A stretch of DNA of 64,000 nt from NCBI RefSeq assembly GCF_900105595.1, contig NZ_LT629784.1, positions 2,914,001 through 2,978,000 of the forward strand, given 5' to 3'. Below the pieces are notes generated by a model. The model saw nothing but the letters and a program-made list of their open reading frames with translations. It had not been told where the DNA came from and made no database searches. Below are positions 43,552-53,439 of this stretch, in pieces. This DNA comes from Stappia sp. ES.058 (GTDB lineage: Bacteria; Pseudomonadota; Alphaproteobacteria; Rhizobiales; Stappiaceae). Positions within the stretch are counted from its first letter, which is position 1. Each line of letters begins with the position of its first letter. The position numbers and the translations under genes are program-made.

Positions 43552-45408
43552 TCAGGCCGGCGTCTCCTGGTTCGCAAACGTGGCCTTGGCCAAAAATCCA
43601 CCCGACTGCCGGTTCCACAGGTCGGCATAGAGCCCGCCGCGTTCCAGAAGCGCCTCATGCGATCCGTCTTCCACGATCCGGCCCCGGTCCATCACGATCA
43701 GCCGGTCCATGGCCGCAATCGTCGACAGGCGATGCGCGATCGCGATCACCGTCTTGTCGCGCATCAGCTCGGACAGGCTCTCCTGGATCGCCGCCTCGAT
43801 TTCGGAATCCAGCGCGGATGTCGCCTCGTCCAGAACGAGGATCGGCGCGTTTTTCAGGAGCACCCGGGCAATCGCGATGCGCTGGCGCTGGCCACCGGAC
43901 AGCTTCACCCCGCGTTCGCCGACATGGGCGTCGAAACCGCTGCGCCCGCGGCTGTCGGACAGCTCGGCGATAAAGGTTTCCGCATGAGCGCGGCGCGCCG
44001 CCTCGCGTATCTCTTCCTCGCGCGCCCCGACCCGGCCCAACGCGATGTTTTCCCGGATCGAGCGATGCAGCAGCGCGGTGTCCTGGGTGACGACGCCGAC
44101 GTTTGCGCGGAGCGAGGCCTGCGTCACGGCGGCGATGTCCTGCCCGTCGATCAGGATACGCCCGCCTTCCAGATCGTAGAAGCGCAAGAGAAGGTTGATC
44201 ATCGTCGACTTGCCGGCCCCCGAGCGGCCGACCAGACCGACCTTCTCGCCCGGCCGGATCGCAAGCGACAGATCCTCGATCACCCCGCCGGCCTTGCCGT
44301 AGTGAAACTTGATGTTTTCAAAGACGATGCCGCCTTCTTTCACCGACAAGGCGGGCGCGTCCGGCGCATCCGCGACGGTGACCGGCCGGGTGATCGTCTC
44401 CGCGCTGTCCTGCAGCGTGCCGAGGGCGCGAAACAGGCCGTTGAGCTGACCGAGCAAACGACCAAGCAGGACATTGAGGCGCAAGACCAGACCAAGCGTC
44501 AACGCAACGTCGCCCGTGGTCACCGTTCCGGCCTGCCATGCGCTCAGGGCGAGCGCCGCGATGGCCGCGATCATCACCCCCGACAGCACGCTCATCAGGC
44601 TGCGCACCGTCGTCAGCGTGCGCGTGAACCGGCGGATCGCGCCCAGGAACACCTCGTAAGCCGCCCGCGTGCCCTCGCCTTCGCGCGCCGCGCTGCTGAA
44701 CAGCTTGATCGTCTGGATGTTGCCGTAGGTATCGACAAACCGCCCGGTGACACCGGAGCCGGCATGCGCGCTCGCCCTCGCCCGGGCGCGGATCTTCGGC
44801 ACGAAATGTCGCGCAACCAGCGCGAAGCAGATCAGCCAGACAAGCACCACCGCACCGAACAGGGGATCGAGTCGCGTCAGGATGGCCAGGGTGGTGAGCG
44901 CAAAGACGACAATGAACCAGATCACCTGCAACAGGCTGACCATGAAATCGCCAGCCGCCTGTCCGGATTGCCAGACCTTTTGCGAAATCCGGCCGGCAAA
45001 CTCGTCCTGGAAGTAGGCGAGCGACTTGCCGATCACCTGTGCATGACCCTGGAACCGCACGAGGTTGAAGAACCCGGGAACGATGACCTGCTCCTCGACC
45101 AGCGCGGTGAGAGCGGCCACGGCCGGGCGAAGCAGCAGCACCGTCACCGCCATCACGCCAAGCACCAGCGCATGATCGGTGAGAAAAGTGGCGCGCGCGC
45201 CCGCCTCCATCAAGTCGACCAGATCGCCGACGAACACATAAAGCGCTGCCTCGATCAGCGCCGTCAGTCCGCCAAGCACCAGCATCGCCAGGAACGCATA
45301 TCTTGCCTGGAACACGAAGAAGCGGAGGTACCCCACAGCGCCACGCGGGACCTGCGTGTCGGGAAGGGGCGCCAGCGGATCGATGCGGGTCTCGAACCAG
45401 GAAAACAT
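43552..45408 (-). CDS. Half-size ABC exporter (paralogue 2)
   Basis: 618 residues with the same layout as exporter 1: membrane domain to ~310, Walker A GRSGAGKSTMINLLLRFYD (~395), Q-loop VVTQDTALLH, signature KLSGGQRQRIAIARVLLKN, Walker B ILVLDEATSALDSEIEAA, H-loop AHRLSTIAAMDR. The ATG at 45408 (MFSWFETRIDPLAPLPD) parallels MFARFEKMIDPFRAGPLEAP of exporter 1; an upstream ATG would add 59 unrelated residues. Ancestral duplication is likely. It stands as its own transcription unit; its cargo is unknown. Confidence 0.94.
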   Translation of the reverse strand: MFSWFETRIDPLAPLPDTQVPRGAVGYLRFFVFQARYAFLAMLVLGGLTALIEAALYVFVGDLVDLMEAGARATFLTDHALVLGVMAVTVLLLRPAVAALTALVEEQVIVPGFFNLVRFQGHAQVIGKSLAYFQDEFAGRISQKVWQSGQAAGDFMVSLLQVIWFIVVFALTTLAILTRLDPLFGAVVLVWLICFALVARHFVPKIRARARASAHAGSGVTGRFVDTYGNIQTIKLFSSAAREGEGTRAAYEVFLGAIRRFTRTLTTVRSLMSVLSGVMIAAIAALALSAWQAGTVTTGDVALTLGLVLRLNVLLGRLLGQLNGLFRALGTLQDSAETITRPVTVADAPDAPALSVKEGGIVFENIKFHYGKAGGVIEDLSLAIRPGEKVGLVGRSGAGKSTMINLLLRFYDLEGGRILIDGQDIAAVTQASLRANVGVVTQDTALLHRSIRENIALGRVGAREEEIREAARRAHAETFIAELSDSRGRSGFDAHVGERGVKLSGGQRQRIAIARVLLKNAPILVLDEATSALDSEIEAAIQESLSELMRDKTVIAIAHRLSTIAAMDRLIVMDRGRIVEDGSHEALLERGGLYADLWNRQSGGFLAKATFANQETPA

Positions 45409-45602
45409 GCGGTCAAACAAAAAGATGGCTCCTCGTTCGGGACATTGGCGACAAAAGAGCGCCCTGCCCGGACGCTGCGCACGCGAATCGGCATGACAGC
45501 GCCGGACCGTCAGTCTATCACCACGCCAACCACCCCTCATCGCAAGCCGACGGGGCGGCCACGCCCCTTTGCCGGAGACAGCCACCAGGACCGCGCCGTT
45601 CC

Positions 45603-46076
45603 ATGCCAGACCTTGCGCTCTACCAGCCCGATATCCCGCAGAACACCGGCACGATCCTGCGGCTGGCCGCCTGCATGGCGCGCGAGGTTCATCTGATCGA
45701 GCCGGCGGGCTTTCCGCTCTCCGACCATGCGCTCAAGCGCGCCGGTATGGACTATCTGGAGCGCGCGCCCCTGGTTCGCCACCTCTCCTTCGACGCTTTC
45801 GAGGCATGGCGAGCCGAAACCGGCCGTCGGCTCGTTCTGATGAGTACGGCGGCGGCCGTGCCCTACACCGACTTCGTTTTCGAGCGCACGGATATCCTGC
45901 TGCTGGGACGCGAGAGCGCCGGCGTTCCCGCCGACGTGCATGAGCGCGCCGACGCGCGCCTGCTCATTCCCATGGCAAGGGGTCTGCGCTCGCTCAATGT
46001 CGCCGTTTCAGCGGCGATGGTGCTGGGCGAGGGATTGCGCCAGACGGAAAGCTTCCCGACGGGTCGGGGTCGTTAA
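45603..46076 (+). CDS. trmL: tRNA (cytidine(34)-2'-O)-methyltransferase
   Basis: 157 residues, SPOUT knotted fold. Methylates the ribose of the wobble base of certain leucine tRNAs. MPDLALYQPDIPQNTGTILRLAACM is the typical N-terminus (read in parts), ILLLGRESAGVPADVHERAD and LLIPMARGLRSLNVAVSAAMVLGEGLRQ hold the knot and SAM-binding residues. The frame is open 300 bases upstream, but homology fixes the start. It is divergent from exporter 2. Confidence 0.95.
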   Translation: MPDLALYQPDIPQNTGTILRLAACMAREVHLIEPAGFPLSDHALKRAGMDYLERAPLVRHLSFDAFEAWRAETGRRLVLMSTAAAVPYTDFVFERTDILLLGRESAGVPADVHERADARLLIPMARGLRSLNVAVSAAMVLGEGLRQTESFPTGRGR

Positions 46077-46148
46077 CCGCGCACGGACTTGCGCATCGCC
46101 TTTCGCAAGCTACTGTTGCGGCGGGATTTGGGGTCGAACGGAGGGCAC

Positions 46149-47207
46149 ATGACACGGGGGAACGACAGGCGCAAGACAACGCTTGCGCGATGGCTGGGAG
46201 GTGCAGGGGTCGCATGTGCCCTCCTGGCCGCAGCGCCACCCGCATTCGCCGCAAAGGATGGCGAAACCCTCGACGTGCGTCTGTTCAAGACCTCCGACGT
46301 CGCGCCGCCGAGCGCCTGTTCGCTGCGTCTGTGGCAGGCCAATCGCGATCCCGACACGGACCGTTTCGCGCATGTCTTTCTGGAGGATTTCGGCTTCGAC
46401 CATACCCGAACGGTCGCCCGCATCCGCATCGGCGACGAGGTGCCCCGACTGACGCGCATCGCGGTTGGCGGCGAACCGACCGGCTACGATCTCCATCCCG
46501 TCCAGCTCTACAGATCGGCCGACGGCGACACCCGTGTCATTCTCGACCTGACCTTTGCGCCGGAAGAGGGCGAGGCCGTCGAGGTGGAAACCGGCAAGCT
46601 CACCGTGATCCGGCAAGGGTTTCCGCCATTTCGCATGACCGTAAAGGGGGGAGCCGGATGCATGACCCCGCCGGCGGCCGATCCGGCCCCTGCCGCCGAT
46701 TCCGGTGCGGGCGAGACCGACTTCAGCAATCTTTTCCGCAAGTACGAGGTCCCGACCGACGACGTTCCGGACACCATGATCGAGGCCCTGAACCGCACCT
46801 ACGACTGCGACTGGCGTGCCTCCCTGGCGCGCATCGGCGTGACCGGCTACCAGACCAGCGAAGAAGGCGCGATCTGGGAGATGGGCTGCAGCGCCGGCAT
46901 GCACAATGCGGCCTATGTCTACGCCCAGGTCTATCTCTTCCAGCCCTCCGAGTTCTCGCTCATGACCTTCCAGAACGTGAAGGGGCATCCCCGGACGTCC
47001 CCCAACGTGCTGTTCAATCCCGTCTGGAACATCGCAGCCCGCACGGTTGCAAGTTTCACCGTCGACAGGGGTCTGGGCGACTGCGGCACCTATGAACGGC
47101 ACCGCCTTGTCGACGCGCGCTTCGAGATGGTCGAGTATCGCGCGAAACCGGACTGCGACGGCGCGGCGGTCGAACCGGAAACCTATCCCCTGATCTACCG
47201 GCGCTGA
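46149..47207 (+). CDS. Exported protein, DUF1176-like
   Basis: 352 residues. Signal peptide [23 protein letters not shown]. The C-terminal ~90 residues fit the end of the DUF1176 family: [40 protein letters not shown], ending YPLIYRR. A central Pro/Ala linker ([13 protein letters not shown]) separates two halves, each with cysteines. The biochemical role is unknown. The ATG at 46149 follows ggaggg; an earlier ATG at 46089 would precede the signal peptide. It lies upstream of hemF, 44 bases apart, without obvious link. Confidence 0.75.
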   Translation: MTRGNDRRKTTLARWLGGAGVACALLAAAPPAFAAKDGETLDVRLFKTSDVAPPSACSLRLWQANRDPDTDRFAHVFLEDFGFDHTRTVARIRIGDEVPRLTRIAVGGEPTGYDLHPVQLYRSADGDTRVILDLTFAPEEGEAVEVETGKLTVIRQGFPPFRMTVKGGAGCMTPPAADPAPAADSGAGETDFSNLFRKYEVPTDDVPDTMIEALNRTYDCDWRASLARIGVTGYQTSEEGAIWEMGCSAGMHNAAYVYAQVYLFQPSEFSLMTFQNVKGHPRTSPNVLFNPVWNIAARTVASFTVDRGLGDCGTYERHRLVDARFEMVEYRAKPDCDGAAVEPETYPLIYRR

Positions 47208-47251
47208 CGGCGCCGGCAGCCCCACGACCGAGAGCAAGGACACACGACACG

Positions 47252-48196
47252 ATGACTGGCGCAAAGGCAGCGACGCAGGATGTGAAGGGCGGACCGGTTC
47301 CGTCGGATATCGAAGCCAAGAAGGACGAGGCGGCAACATGGTTCCGCAGCCTGCGCGACCGGATCTGCGCCGCTTTCGAGGCGATCGAGGATGACGCCGC
47401 CGAACATGGGGCGCTGCCGGGCGCGCTTGCCGACACCGCTCCCGGCCGGTTCGAACGCTCGCCCTGGGAGCGCACGGATTCCTCCGGCGCCAAGGGCGGC
47501 GGCGGCGTCATGTCGATCATGAAGGGACGGGTGTTCGAGAAGGTCGGCGTTCACATCTCCACGGTGCATGGCGAGTTCTCGCCGGAGTTTCGCGGCCAGA
47601 TCCCGGGCGCGGCCGAGGATCCGCGCTTCTGGGCATCTGGTATCTCGCTGATCGCGCATCTCAACAACCCGCATGTGCCGGCAGTCCACATGAACACGCG
47701 CATGGTGGTCACCACCCGCCAGTGGTTCGGCGGCGGTGCCGACCTCACCCCCGTGCTGGACGCGCGCCGCACCCAGGACGACCCCGACACGGTCGCCTTT
47801 CACAAGGCGATGGAGGCCGCCTGCAACGCCCATCAGGTCGCCGACTACGACCGCTACAAGGCGTGGTGCGACGAGTATTTCTTCCTCAAGCACCGCAACG
47901 AGGCGCGCGGCATCGGCGGCATTTTCTACGACTACCTTCATTCCGGCGACTGGGATGCGGACCTCGCCTTCACCAAGGACGTGGGGCTCGCCTTTCTCGA
48001 CGTCTACCCGAAGCTGGTTCGCGCCAACTACCACAAGCCCTGGAGCGAGGCGGAGCGCGAGGAACAGCTCATTCGCCGCGGCCGCTACGTGGAATACAAC
48101 CTGCTCTACGATCGCGGCACGATTTTCGGCCTGAAGACCGGCGGCAACGTCGCCTCGATCCTCTCCTCCATGCCCCCGGTCGTGAAATGGCCGTGA
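47252..48196 (+). CDS. hemF: Oxygen-dependent coproporphyrinogen III oxidase
   Basis: 314 residues. Oxidatively decarboxylates coproporphyrinogen III to protoporphyrinogen IX with O2 in heme synthesis. The family signature lies in [36 protein letters not shown] and [13 protein letters not shown], followed by [41 protein letters not shown] and [20 protein letters not shown]. It fits an aerobic organism with cytochromes. It lies 10 bases before the AAA gene. Confidence 0.98.
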   Translation: MTGAKAATQDVKGGPVPSDIEAKKDEAATWFRSLRDRICAAFEAIEDDAAEHGALPGALADTAPGRFERSPWERTDSSGAKGGGGVMSIMKGRVFEKVGVHISTVHGEFSPEFRGQIPGAAEDPRFWASGISLIAHLNNPHVPAVHMNTRMVVTTRQWFGGGADLTPVLDARRTQDDPDTVAFHKAMEAACNAHQVADYDRYKAWCDEYFFLKHRNEARGIGGIFYDYLHSGDWDADLAFTKDVGLAFLDVYPKLVRANYHKPWSEAEREEQLIRRGRYVEYNLLYDRGTIFGLKTGGNVASILSSMPPVVKWP

Positions 48197-48206
48197 TCCG
48201 GACGCC

Positions 48207-49325
48207 ATGAGCCTGCCGCCGTTGACAGCCGTCGGCATCGACAATTACCGCTCGATCCGGCGGATGCATCTGCCCGTCGGCGCGCTGAATGTCTTCGTCG
48301 GGCGCAACGGCACCGGCAAGACCAACCTCTACCGCGCGCTGTCGCTCCTGCGCGAGGCCGCCTTCGGACGGATCACCCGGGCGATCGCGGAAGAGGGCGG
48401 CGTGGAGAGCGTGCTGTGGGCGGGCGTGCGGCGGAAAGGGCAACCGGTGCGCCTGCAGCTCTCCGCCAGGCTGGGCGACATGACCTATACCATCGCCGTC
48501 GGCCTTCCCAAGCTCGGCTCCGACGCGGCCCTTCCGTTGGAACCGCTGGTGAAGTCGGAGCGGCTGACCATCGCGGCGGGCCGCCGCGATGTCGTGATGA
48601 TGGAACGCGCCGGCCCGACCGCGACCCTGCGTGCGGCGGACGGCAGCCGGGCGACCTATGCCAACGAACTGCTCGGGTCCGAGACCGCGCTTTTCGCCTT
48701 TCGCGACGGCGCGCGCTTTCCCGAACTCGACATCGTGAGGCGCGCGCTTGCCGACTGGCGGTTCCACCACGGATTTCGCACCGACCCGGACGCAGCGCTG
48801 CGCAGGCCGGCGCTGGCACTGACCACGCCGACGCTGGCGGCCGACGGGTCCGATCTCGCCGCCGTTTTCGCGACGCTGAGCGAGGTGCGCGTCGACACCC
48901 ACCTGCTTGACGAGGCCGTGGCCGATGCCTTTCCCGGCGCGCGGCTCGAGATCGGCGTCGACGGCGCGACGGCCCGTTTCGCCATGCGCTTTCCCGACCT
49001 GCCGCGCGCCTTTTCCGCCCATGAACTGTCCGACGGAACGCTGAATTATCTCGCGTTGATGGGCGCGCTTCTCGCCTATCGCCTGCCGGCCTTCGTCGCG
49101 CTCAACGAACCGGAGGCAAGCCTCCACCCGGACCTGCTGGAACCTTTGGCGCGCGTTGTTGCGCGCGCCTGCGAGCACACGCAGGTTTGGATCGTCACCC
49201 ACTCGCAGGTCTTCGCCGATGCGCTTGCCCGCGAGGCCGGCGCCGTGCCGCGTCGTATCCTCAAGGACGCCGGCGAAACCCGGATCGAGGGGCTGACCAA
49301 AACGGGCGCTTTCGCGGAGGATTAG
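48207..49325 (+). CDS. Orphan AAA ATPase (RecF/OLD-like AAA_21)
   Basis: 372 residues. Walker A GRNGTGKTNLYRAL (32-45), a long lid, the signature-like LSDGTLNYLALMGALLAY (~274), Walker B AFVALNEPEASLHPDLLEP (~293), and a His switch in VWIVTHSQVFADAL (~327). The fold is SMC/RecF/ABC-type as in AAA_21 proteins. No TOPRIM or nuclease domain and no partner gene follows, so it is not a recognisable defence or OLD nuclease system. It starts 10 bases after hemF. Confidence 0.88.
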   Translation: MSLPPLTAVGIDNYRSIRRMHLPVGALNVFVGRNGTGKTNLYRALSLLREAAFGRITRAIAEEGGVESVLWAGVRRKGQPVRLQLSARLGDMTYTIAVGLPKLGSDAALPLEPLVKSERLTIAAGRRDVVMMERAGPTATLRAADGSRATYANELLGSETALFAFRDGARFPELDIVRRALADWRFHHGFRTDPDAALRRPALALTTPTLAADGSDLAAVFATLSEVRVDTHLLDEAVADAFPGARLEIGVDGATARFAMRFPDLPRAFSAHELSDGTLNYLALMGALLAYRLPAFVALNEPEASLHPDLLEPLARVVARACEHTQVWIVTHSQVFADALAREAGAVPRRILKDAGETRIEGLTKTGAFAED

Positions 49326-49363
49326 TCCGCGACCGGAGGCGTCATCGCGTTATCTGGCTTCCC

Positions 49364-50605
49364 TCACGCCCCTGTGGCAACAGCAACAAGCGCCTCGCGA
49401 TCGAGCGCAAACCCGCTGTCGATCCACGCCGCCCGCGCCTTCTGAAGTCCCTCTCCGACGGCGGGTCCGGCCGGAACTCCGGTGGAGACAAGATCCTTCC
49501 CGGTCAACGGGAACACCGGGATCTCGGCGTCCCGGAGGAGCGTGAGCGCGTCGGCGAACAATTCGTCCTCCGGGCCCACCCCCGCATTGGCCCAGGCATG
49601 CAGCAGTCCGTCGATGGCGGCCTCCCGGCCCGCCAGAAACAGCAGGCGCAGGATCTCCGTCTTCGCCACGGGCGCAGGACGCGCCTCGTCCCAGCCGCGC
49701 GGGATATCGGACGCGCAGCGCGCGACCTTCATGCGCTTGCGCTCCGCATTGGACAGCCGCAGGTGATCGGCCATGTCGTCGAGGTCCGCCTCGCCGCCAT
49801 CGCTGAGAACCGCCAGCGCAAGCGCGGGTGCGCGCGTCTCCGGCGCCAGGGCATCGAGCGCCCTGAGGTCTTGAAACGGCCGCAGCCCGCCGTGGGTGGC
49901 AAGCACCCGCGACACGATGCCGGCCTCGCGCATCGCCAGCACCGTTTCGGGGGCACGCGGTGCCGAGACGAGCTTGCGCATCTCCATCCCGATGCGCTCC
50001 GCCGAAAGCCCGGCGAGACCGTCGCGAAGGTCGACGACGGCGGCGAAGCCGGCGGCGTCGAGATCGCCCGCGCCATACTGGGCGTGAAACCGGAAGAAGC
50101 GCAGGATACGCAGATAATCCTCCGCGATCCTGAGGCGCGGATCGCCGATGAAACGCACATGCCGCGCTTCCACGTCAGGCAGCCCGCCGACGGGATCGAA
50201 GACCTCGCCGCGCCGGTCGCAATAAAGCGCGTTCATCGTGAAATCGCGTCGTTCCGCGTCGTGCAGCCAGTTGCGTCCGAAGCGCACGGTCGCCGAGCGC
50301 CCGTGCGTCTCCACGTCCTCGCGCAAGGTGGTGACCTCATAGGGAATGCCGTCGCAGACCAGCGTGACCGTGCCATGGTCGAAGCCGGTCGGCACCGCCT
50401 TGAGACCATGTGCCGCCGCCTTTCCCATCACCGTGGACGGCACGGCCGTCGTCGAGATGTCAATGTCCGTCGCGGGCAATCCGAGCAGCGTGTTTCGAAC
50501 CGCCCCGCCGACCACGCGCGCCTCGTCCCCGTCCGTTTCAAGAGCGTCGAACACGGCCTGAAGCGCAGGCGCCCGCAGCCAGTCTGCCGTAATCCGCGCG
50601 GTCAT
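49364..50605 (-). CDS. cca: CCA tRNA nucleotidyltransferase (class II)
   Basis: 413 residues. Adds CCA to tRNA 3' ends. Nucleotidyltransferase motif RVVGGAVRNTLLGLPATDID (~29-48) with catalytic Asp in DIDI, then VTTLREDVETHGRSATV and LHDAERRDFTMNALYCD, and the ERIGMEMRKLVSAPRA body. The layout matches CCA/poly(A) family enzymes; CCA addition is the normal role of the sole copy in Rhizobiales. The ATG at 50605 is set by MTARITADWLRAPALQAVFD. Last gene of a four-gene operon. Confidence 0.93.
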   Translation of the reverse strand: MTARITADWLRAPALQAVFDALETDGDEARVVGGAVRNTLLGLPATDIDISTTAVPSTVMGKAAAHGLKAVPTGFDHGTVTLVCDGIPYEVTTLREDVETHGRSATVRFGRNWLHDAERRDFTMNALYCDRRGEVFDPVGGLPDVEARHVRFIGDPRLRIAEDYLRILRFFRFHAQYGAGDLDAAGFAAVVDLRDGLAGLSAERIGMEMRKLVSAPRAPETVLAMREAGIVSRVLATHGGLRPFQDLRALDALAPETRAPALALAVLSDGGEADLDDMADHLRLSNAERKRMKVARCASDIPRGWDEARPAPVAKTEILRLLFLAGREAAIDGLLHAWANAGVGPEDELFADALTLLRDAEIPVFPLTGKDLVSTGVPAGPAVGEGLQKARAAWIDSGFALDREALVAVATGA

Positions 50606-50618
50606 CGCGACAGCCGCC

Positions 50619-50879
50619 CTATTCGTAGCGACCGGGAATGAACACCCCGTCGCGGAATTCCGAAGGTTGGTAGAGCTTTCCTTCCGGCGGAACCTCGAAG
50701 GTTGCAAGCAGGACCATTCCGGAAATGGCGAGGGCGAAACCGCCGATCACCATCCAGATCAACGGTCCATTGCGCCAGTTTTCGGAGGTCTGGGCCTTCT
50801 TGTTGACGTAGAGCCAGACCGCATATCCGAGAAAGGGAAGCGAAAACAGAAACAGTTGGGTGAGAACGACACGCAGCAT
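50619..50879 (-). CDS. Two-span membrane protein, DUF6111-like
   Basis: 86 residues: TM1 VLTQLFLFSLPFLGYAVWLY (~5-24), TM2 LIWMVIGGFALAISGMVLLA (~40-59), and a soluble end rich in Pro/Gly (FEVPPEGKLYQPSEFRDG). It resembles the small Rhizobiales DUF6111 family. TGATG overlaps the NUDIX stop, and 13 bases separate it from cca, so it is made with its neighbours. Confidence 0.75.
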   Translation of the reverse strand: MLRVVLTQLFLFSLPFLGYAVWLYVNKKAQTSENWRNGPLIWMVIGGFALAISGMVLLATFEVPPEGKLYQPSEFRDGVFIPGRYE

Positions 50880-51529
50880 CAGCGGGAAACCGTTTCGTAC
50901 AAGAGCCTCAGGATCCCGGCAGTCACGCCCCAGATGTAGCGCTCCCTGTAGGGCATGGCGTAGAAATAGCGCGGCTTGCCGGCAAGCATCCGGCTTTGCC
51001 GCTGGTGATTGGCCTCGTCCATCAGGAAGGCGAGCGGAACCTCGAAAAGCTCCGCAACCTCCCCCGGGTCCGGCGTCAGACGCGCTGCCGGGTCGACCAG
51101 GGCAACCACCGGCGCCACCCTATACCCGGATCCGGTCAGATAGGTGGGAAGAATGCCGGCGGGCCGGACAAACCCCGGAGACAGGCCGATCTCCTCCTCC
51201 GCCTCGCGCAAGGCGGCGGCCAGCGGACCATCGTCATGCGGCTCGATCTTGCCGCCGGGAAGCGAGATCTGTCCGGCATGCGAGGGCAGATGGTCCGTGC
51301 GCTGGGTCAGGATGATGCTCGCGCCCTTGGCCCGTTCGATCACCGCAATCAGCACCGCCGCATCGCGCGGCGGCCGCGTGGCGAAGGCGAAAGGCCCCAT
51401 TTCGGGATTGAGAACATGGTCTCCGACCTCACCGCGCGCTGCGAGATCGATTCTCTCCTTCGCATGCAGCGTGAAGGCTTCGGCGGACCCAAGATAGTCC
51501 CGGTCCTGTGCATCGGCTGCACAACTCAC
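50879..51529 (-). CDS. NUDIX hydrolase, CoA diphosphatase type
   Basis: 216 residues from a GTG at 51529 that overlaps the stop of the DUF1285 gene (GTGA). The NUDIX box is SLPGGKIEPHDDGPLAAALR then EAEEEIGL (~95-125), and IILTQRTDHLPSHAGQISLP precedes it, as in coenzyme A pyrophosphatases. VAPVVALVDPAARLTPDPGE and YFYAMPYRERYIWGVTAGIL follow. It likely removes oxidised CoA or related nucleotides. The GTG start gives a coupled operon. Confidence 0.9.
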   Translation of the reverse strand: MSCAADAQDRDYLGSAEAFTLHAKERIDLAARGEVGDHVLNPEMGPFAFATRPPRDAAVLIAVIERAKGASIILTQRTDHLPSHAGQISLPGGKIEPHDDGPLAAALREAEEEIGLSPGFVRPAGILPTYLTGSGYRVAPVVALVDPAARLTPDPGEVAELFEVPLAFLMDEANHQRQSRMLAGKPRYFYAMPYRERYIWGVTAGILRLLYETVSR

Positions 51530-52200
51530 GGCGCATCCTCGCCGTCGGGCGCGGCGACCTCTTCGGGAACCGGAAAGAAAACGCCGCCGCTCCAGACACC
51601 CAGGCGTTCGGCGTTTTCGGGATCTTCCTCCAGCATCTCCGCGAACTGGTGCAACAAGGGCCGCGAGAACAGCGCCTCCAGTCCGCGCCGCACGGTGACG
51701 TAGGGCTTCAGCCCGCCGGTCTCCGCTTCTGCCGAAAAGCGCAAGGGATGGTCGGCATCGACCCGCACCACATCGCCGACATTGGTGCGAAGTGTCATCA
51801 CACGGTCGCGGCCCTCGCCCTCGGCAAACAGTTCGACGGCGAGAAACGGCGCGTCGTCGACGGTGATTCCGATCCGCTCGACCGGGGTCACGAGATAGTG
51901 ACGACCGTCGTCGTCGCGGCGCAGCACGGAGGCGAACAGACGCACGAGACGCTCGCGCCCGATCGGCGAGCCGAGATAATGCCATTGCCCGTCGGCGGAG
52001 ATCCGAATGTCGATTTCCCCGCAATAGGGCGGATTCCAGCGTTCCACCGGCGGAATCCCGCGTCCGTCTCCGGCGCGCGCGACGAGATCCGCAAGCCCCT
52101 CGGGAATTGCATCCGGCCCGTCCGGGCGAATGTCGTCCGTCGCTTTTTGCGTCAATCCAGTTGTCCCCGCCATGATTTGGCCCATACCCTGTTTTGACAT
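51526..52200 (-). CDS. DUF1285 protein
   Basis: 224 residues from the first ATG; an ATG at 52173 (MAGTTGLTQK) is an equally possible start, since neither has a strong ribosome binding site. DUF1285 features: PVERWNPPYCGEIDIRISADGQWHYLGSPI (in parts), ERLVRLFASVLRRDDDGRHY, TPVERIGITVDDAPFLAVEL and RRGLEALFSRPLLHQF. Function unknown. First of a four-gene operon (DUF1285, NUDIX, DUF6111, cca), divergent from the MoxR cluster. Confidence 0.88.
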   Translation of the reverse strand: MSKQGMGQIMAGTTGLTQKATDDIRPDGPDAIPEGLADLVARAGDGRGIPPVERWNPPYCGEIDIRISADGQWHYLGSPIGRERLVRLFASVLRRDDDGRHYLVTPVERIGITVDDAPFLAVELFAEGEGRDRVMTLRTNVGDVVRVDADHPLRFSAEAETGGLKPYVTVRRGLEALFSRPLLHQFAEMLEEDPENAERLGVWSGGVFFPVPEEVAAPDGEDAP

Positions 52201-52428
52201 GGATGAATACGGTCGGCCATTCCCATAAGGAGGTGGGGCGGCCCGCCGTCAACGCAAGAGGGTGCGTCGGGATGCCCTGCCACCGGCTTACGGCGCGGGC
52301 AGGAGGCTGTCAAACGGACCCGGGCGCTACGGATGGGCCGGACGGGTCGACACGGATCCGAATGCGCGTGCGACAAGAGACGCGGGACGGCCCATACTGG
52401 GCACAGCATCAGGAAGGACGCAGCGGAC

Positions 52429-53433
52429 ATGAGTGCCATCACGCAACCGGATATCGACCCGGAGGAGATTGCCCGCGACACCGAGGCCGCCATGGAGAAG
52501 ATCTCCGCAGCGCGGCGCGAAATCGCGCGGATCATCTTCGGCCAGGAAAGCGTCGTCGAACGCGCGCTCGTGACGCTCCTGTCCGGCGGACACGGCCTGC
52601 TTGTCGGCGTTCCGGGCCTCGCCAAGACCAAACTGGTGGAAACGCTCGGCACCGTTTTGGGACTCGACGCGCGGCGCATCCAGTTCACCCCCGACCTGAT
52701 GCCCTCCGACATTCTCGGCGCCGAGGTGATGGACCAGGCCCCCGACGGCAGCCGCGAGTTCCGTTTCATCAAGGGGCCGGTGTTTTCCCAGCTTCTCATG
52801 GCCGACGAGATCAACCGCGCCAGCCCGCGCACCCAGTCCGCGCTGCTGCAGGCGATGCAGGAGTATCATGTGACGATCGCCGGGCAGCCCTACGACCTGC
52901 CGCGACCGTTCCATGTGCTGGCCACGCAAAACCCGCTGGAGCAGGAAGGCACCTACCCGCTGCCCGAGGCTCAGCTCGACCGCTTCCTGATGCAGATCGA
53001 CGTCCATTATCCCGACCGCGACGCGGAACGCCGCATCCTGATGGAAACGACCGGTGCGCATGACGCGGATGCCGAGGCCGTGATGGACGGCGACGCCCTG
53101 ATTGGTTGCCAACAGCTCGTCCGGCGCATGCCGGTCGGCGAAAGCGTCGTCGAGGCCATTCTTGAGCTGGTGCGCTCGGCGCGCCCCGGGGAAACCGACG
53201 ACGACCTTGCCGGTCTGATCGCATGGGGTCCGGGCCCGCGGGCCAGCCAGGCGCTGATGCTCACCGTGCGCGCCCGCGCCCTGGTCGACGGGCGCCTCGC
53301 GCCGTCGGTCGACGACGTGCTCGCGCTCGCCGAGCCGGTTCTCCAGCACCGCATGGCGCTGACCTTTGCCGCACGTGCCGACGGTCACACCATTCGCAGC
53401 CTGATCGGGCGCGTCAAAAGCCGGATCGGGTAA
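52429..53433 (+). CDS. MoxR-family AAA+ ATPase
   Basis: 334 residues. Walker A GVPGLAKTKLVETLG (60-74), Walker B QLLMADEINRASPRTQSALL, sensor 1 HVLATQNPLEQEGTYPLPEA, and the arginine finger region QLDRFLM. MoxR proteins assemble or activate partner metal and protein complexes together with VWA proteins. The start follows ggacgcagcggac; an earlier ATG at 52333 would add 32 residues. It leads a four-gene cluster with DUF58, DUF4159 and VWA-like genes in tandem. Confidence 0.95.
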   Translation: MSAITQPDIDPEEIARDTEAAMEKISAARREIARIIFGQESVVERALVTLLSGGHGLLVGVPGLAKTKLVETLGTVLGLDARRIQFTPDLMPSDILGAEVMDQAPDGSREFRFIKGPVFSQLLMADEINRASPRTQSALLQAMQEYHVTIAGQPYDLPRPFHVLATQNPLEQEGTYPLPEAQLDRFLMQIDVHYPDRDAERRILMETTGAHDADAEAVMDGDALIGCQQLVRRMPVGESVVEAILELVRSARPGETDDDLAGLIAWGPGPRASQALMLTVRARALVDGRLAPSVDDVLALAEPVLQHRMALTFAARADGHTIRSLIGRVKSRIG

Positions 53434-53439
53434 CCGCCG

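Noticed and set aside
48207..49325. An anti-phage OLD/Gabija-type system
   Set aside because: The ATPase lacks a TOPRIM domain and no helicase or nuclease gene adjoins it; the neighbours are hemF and cca.
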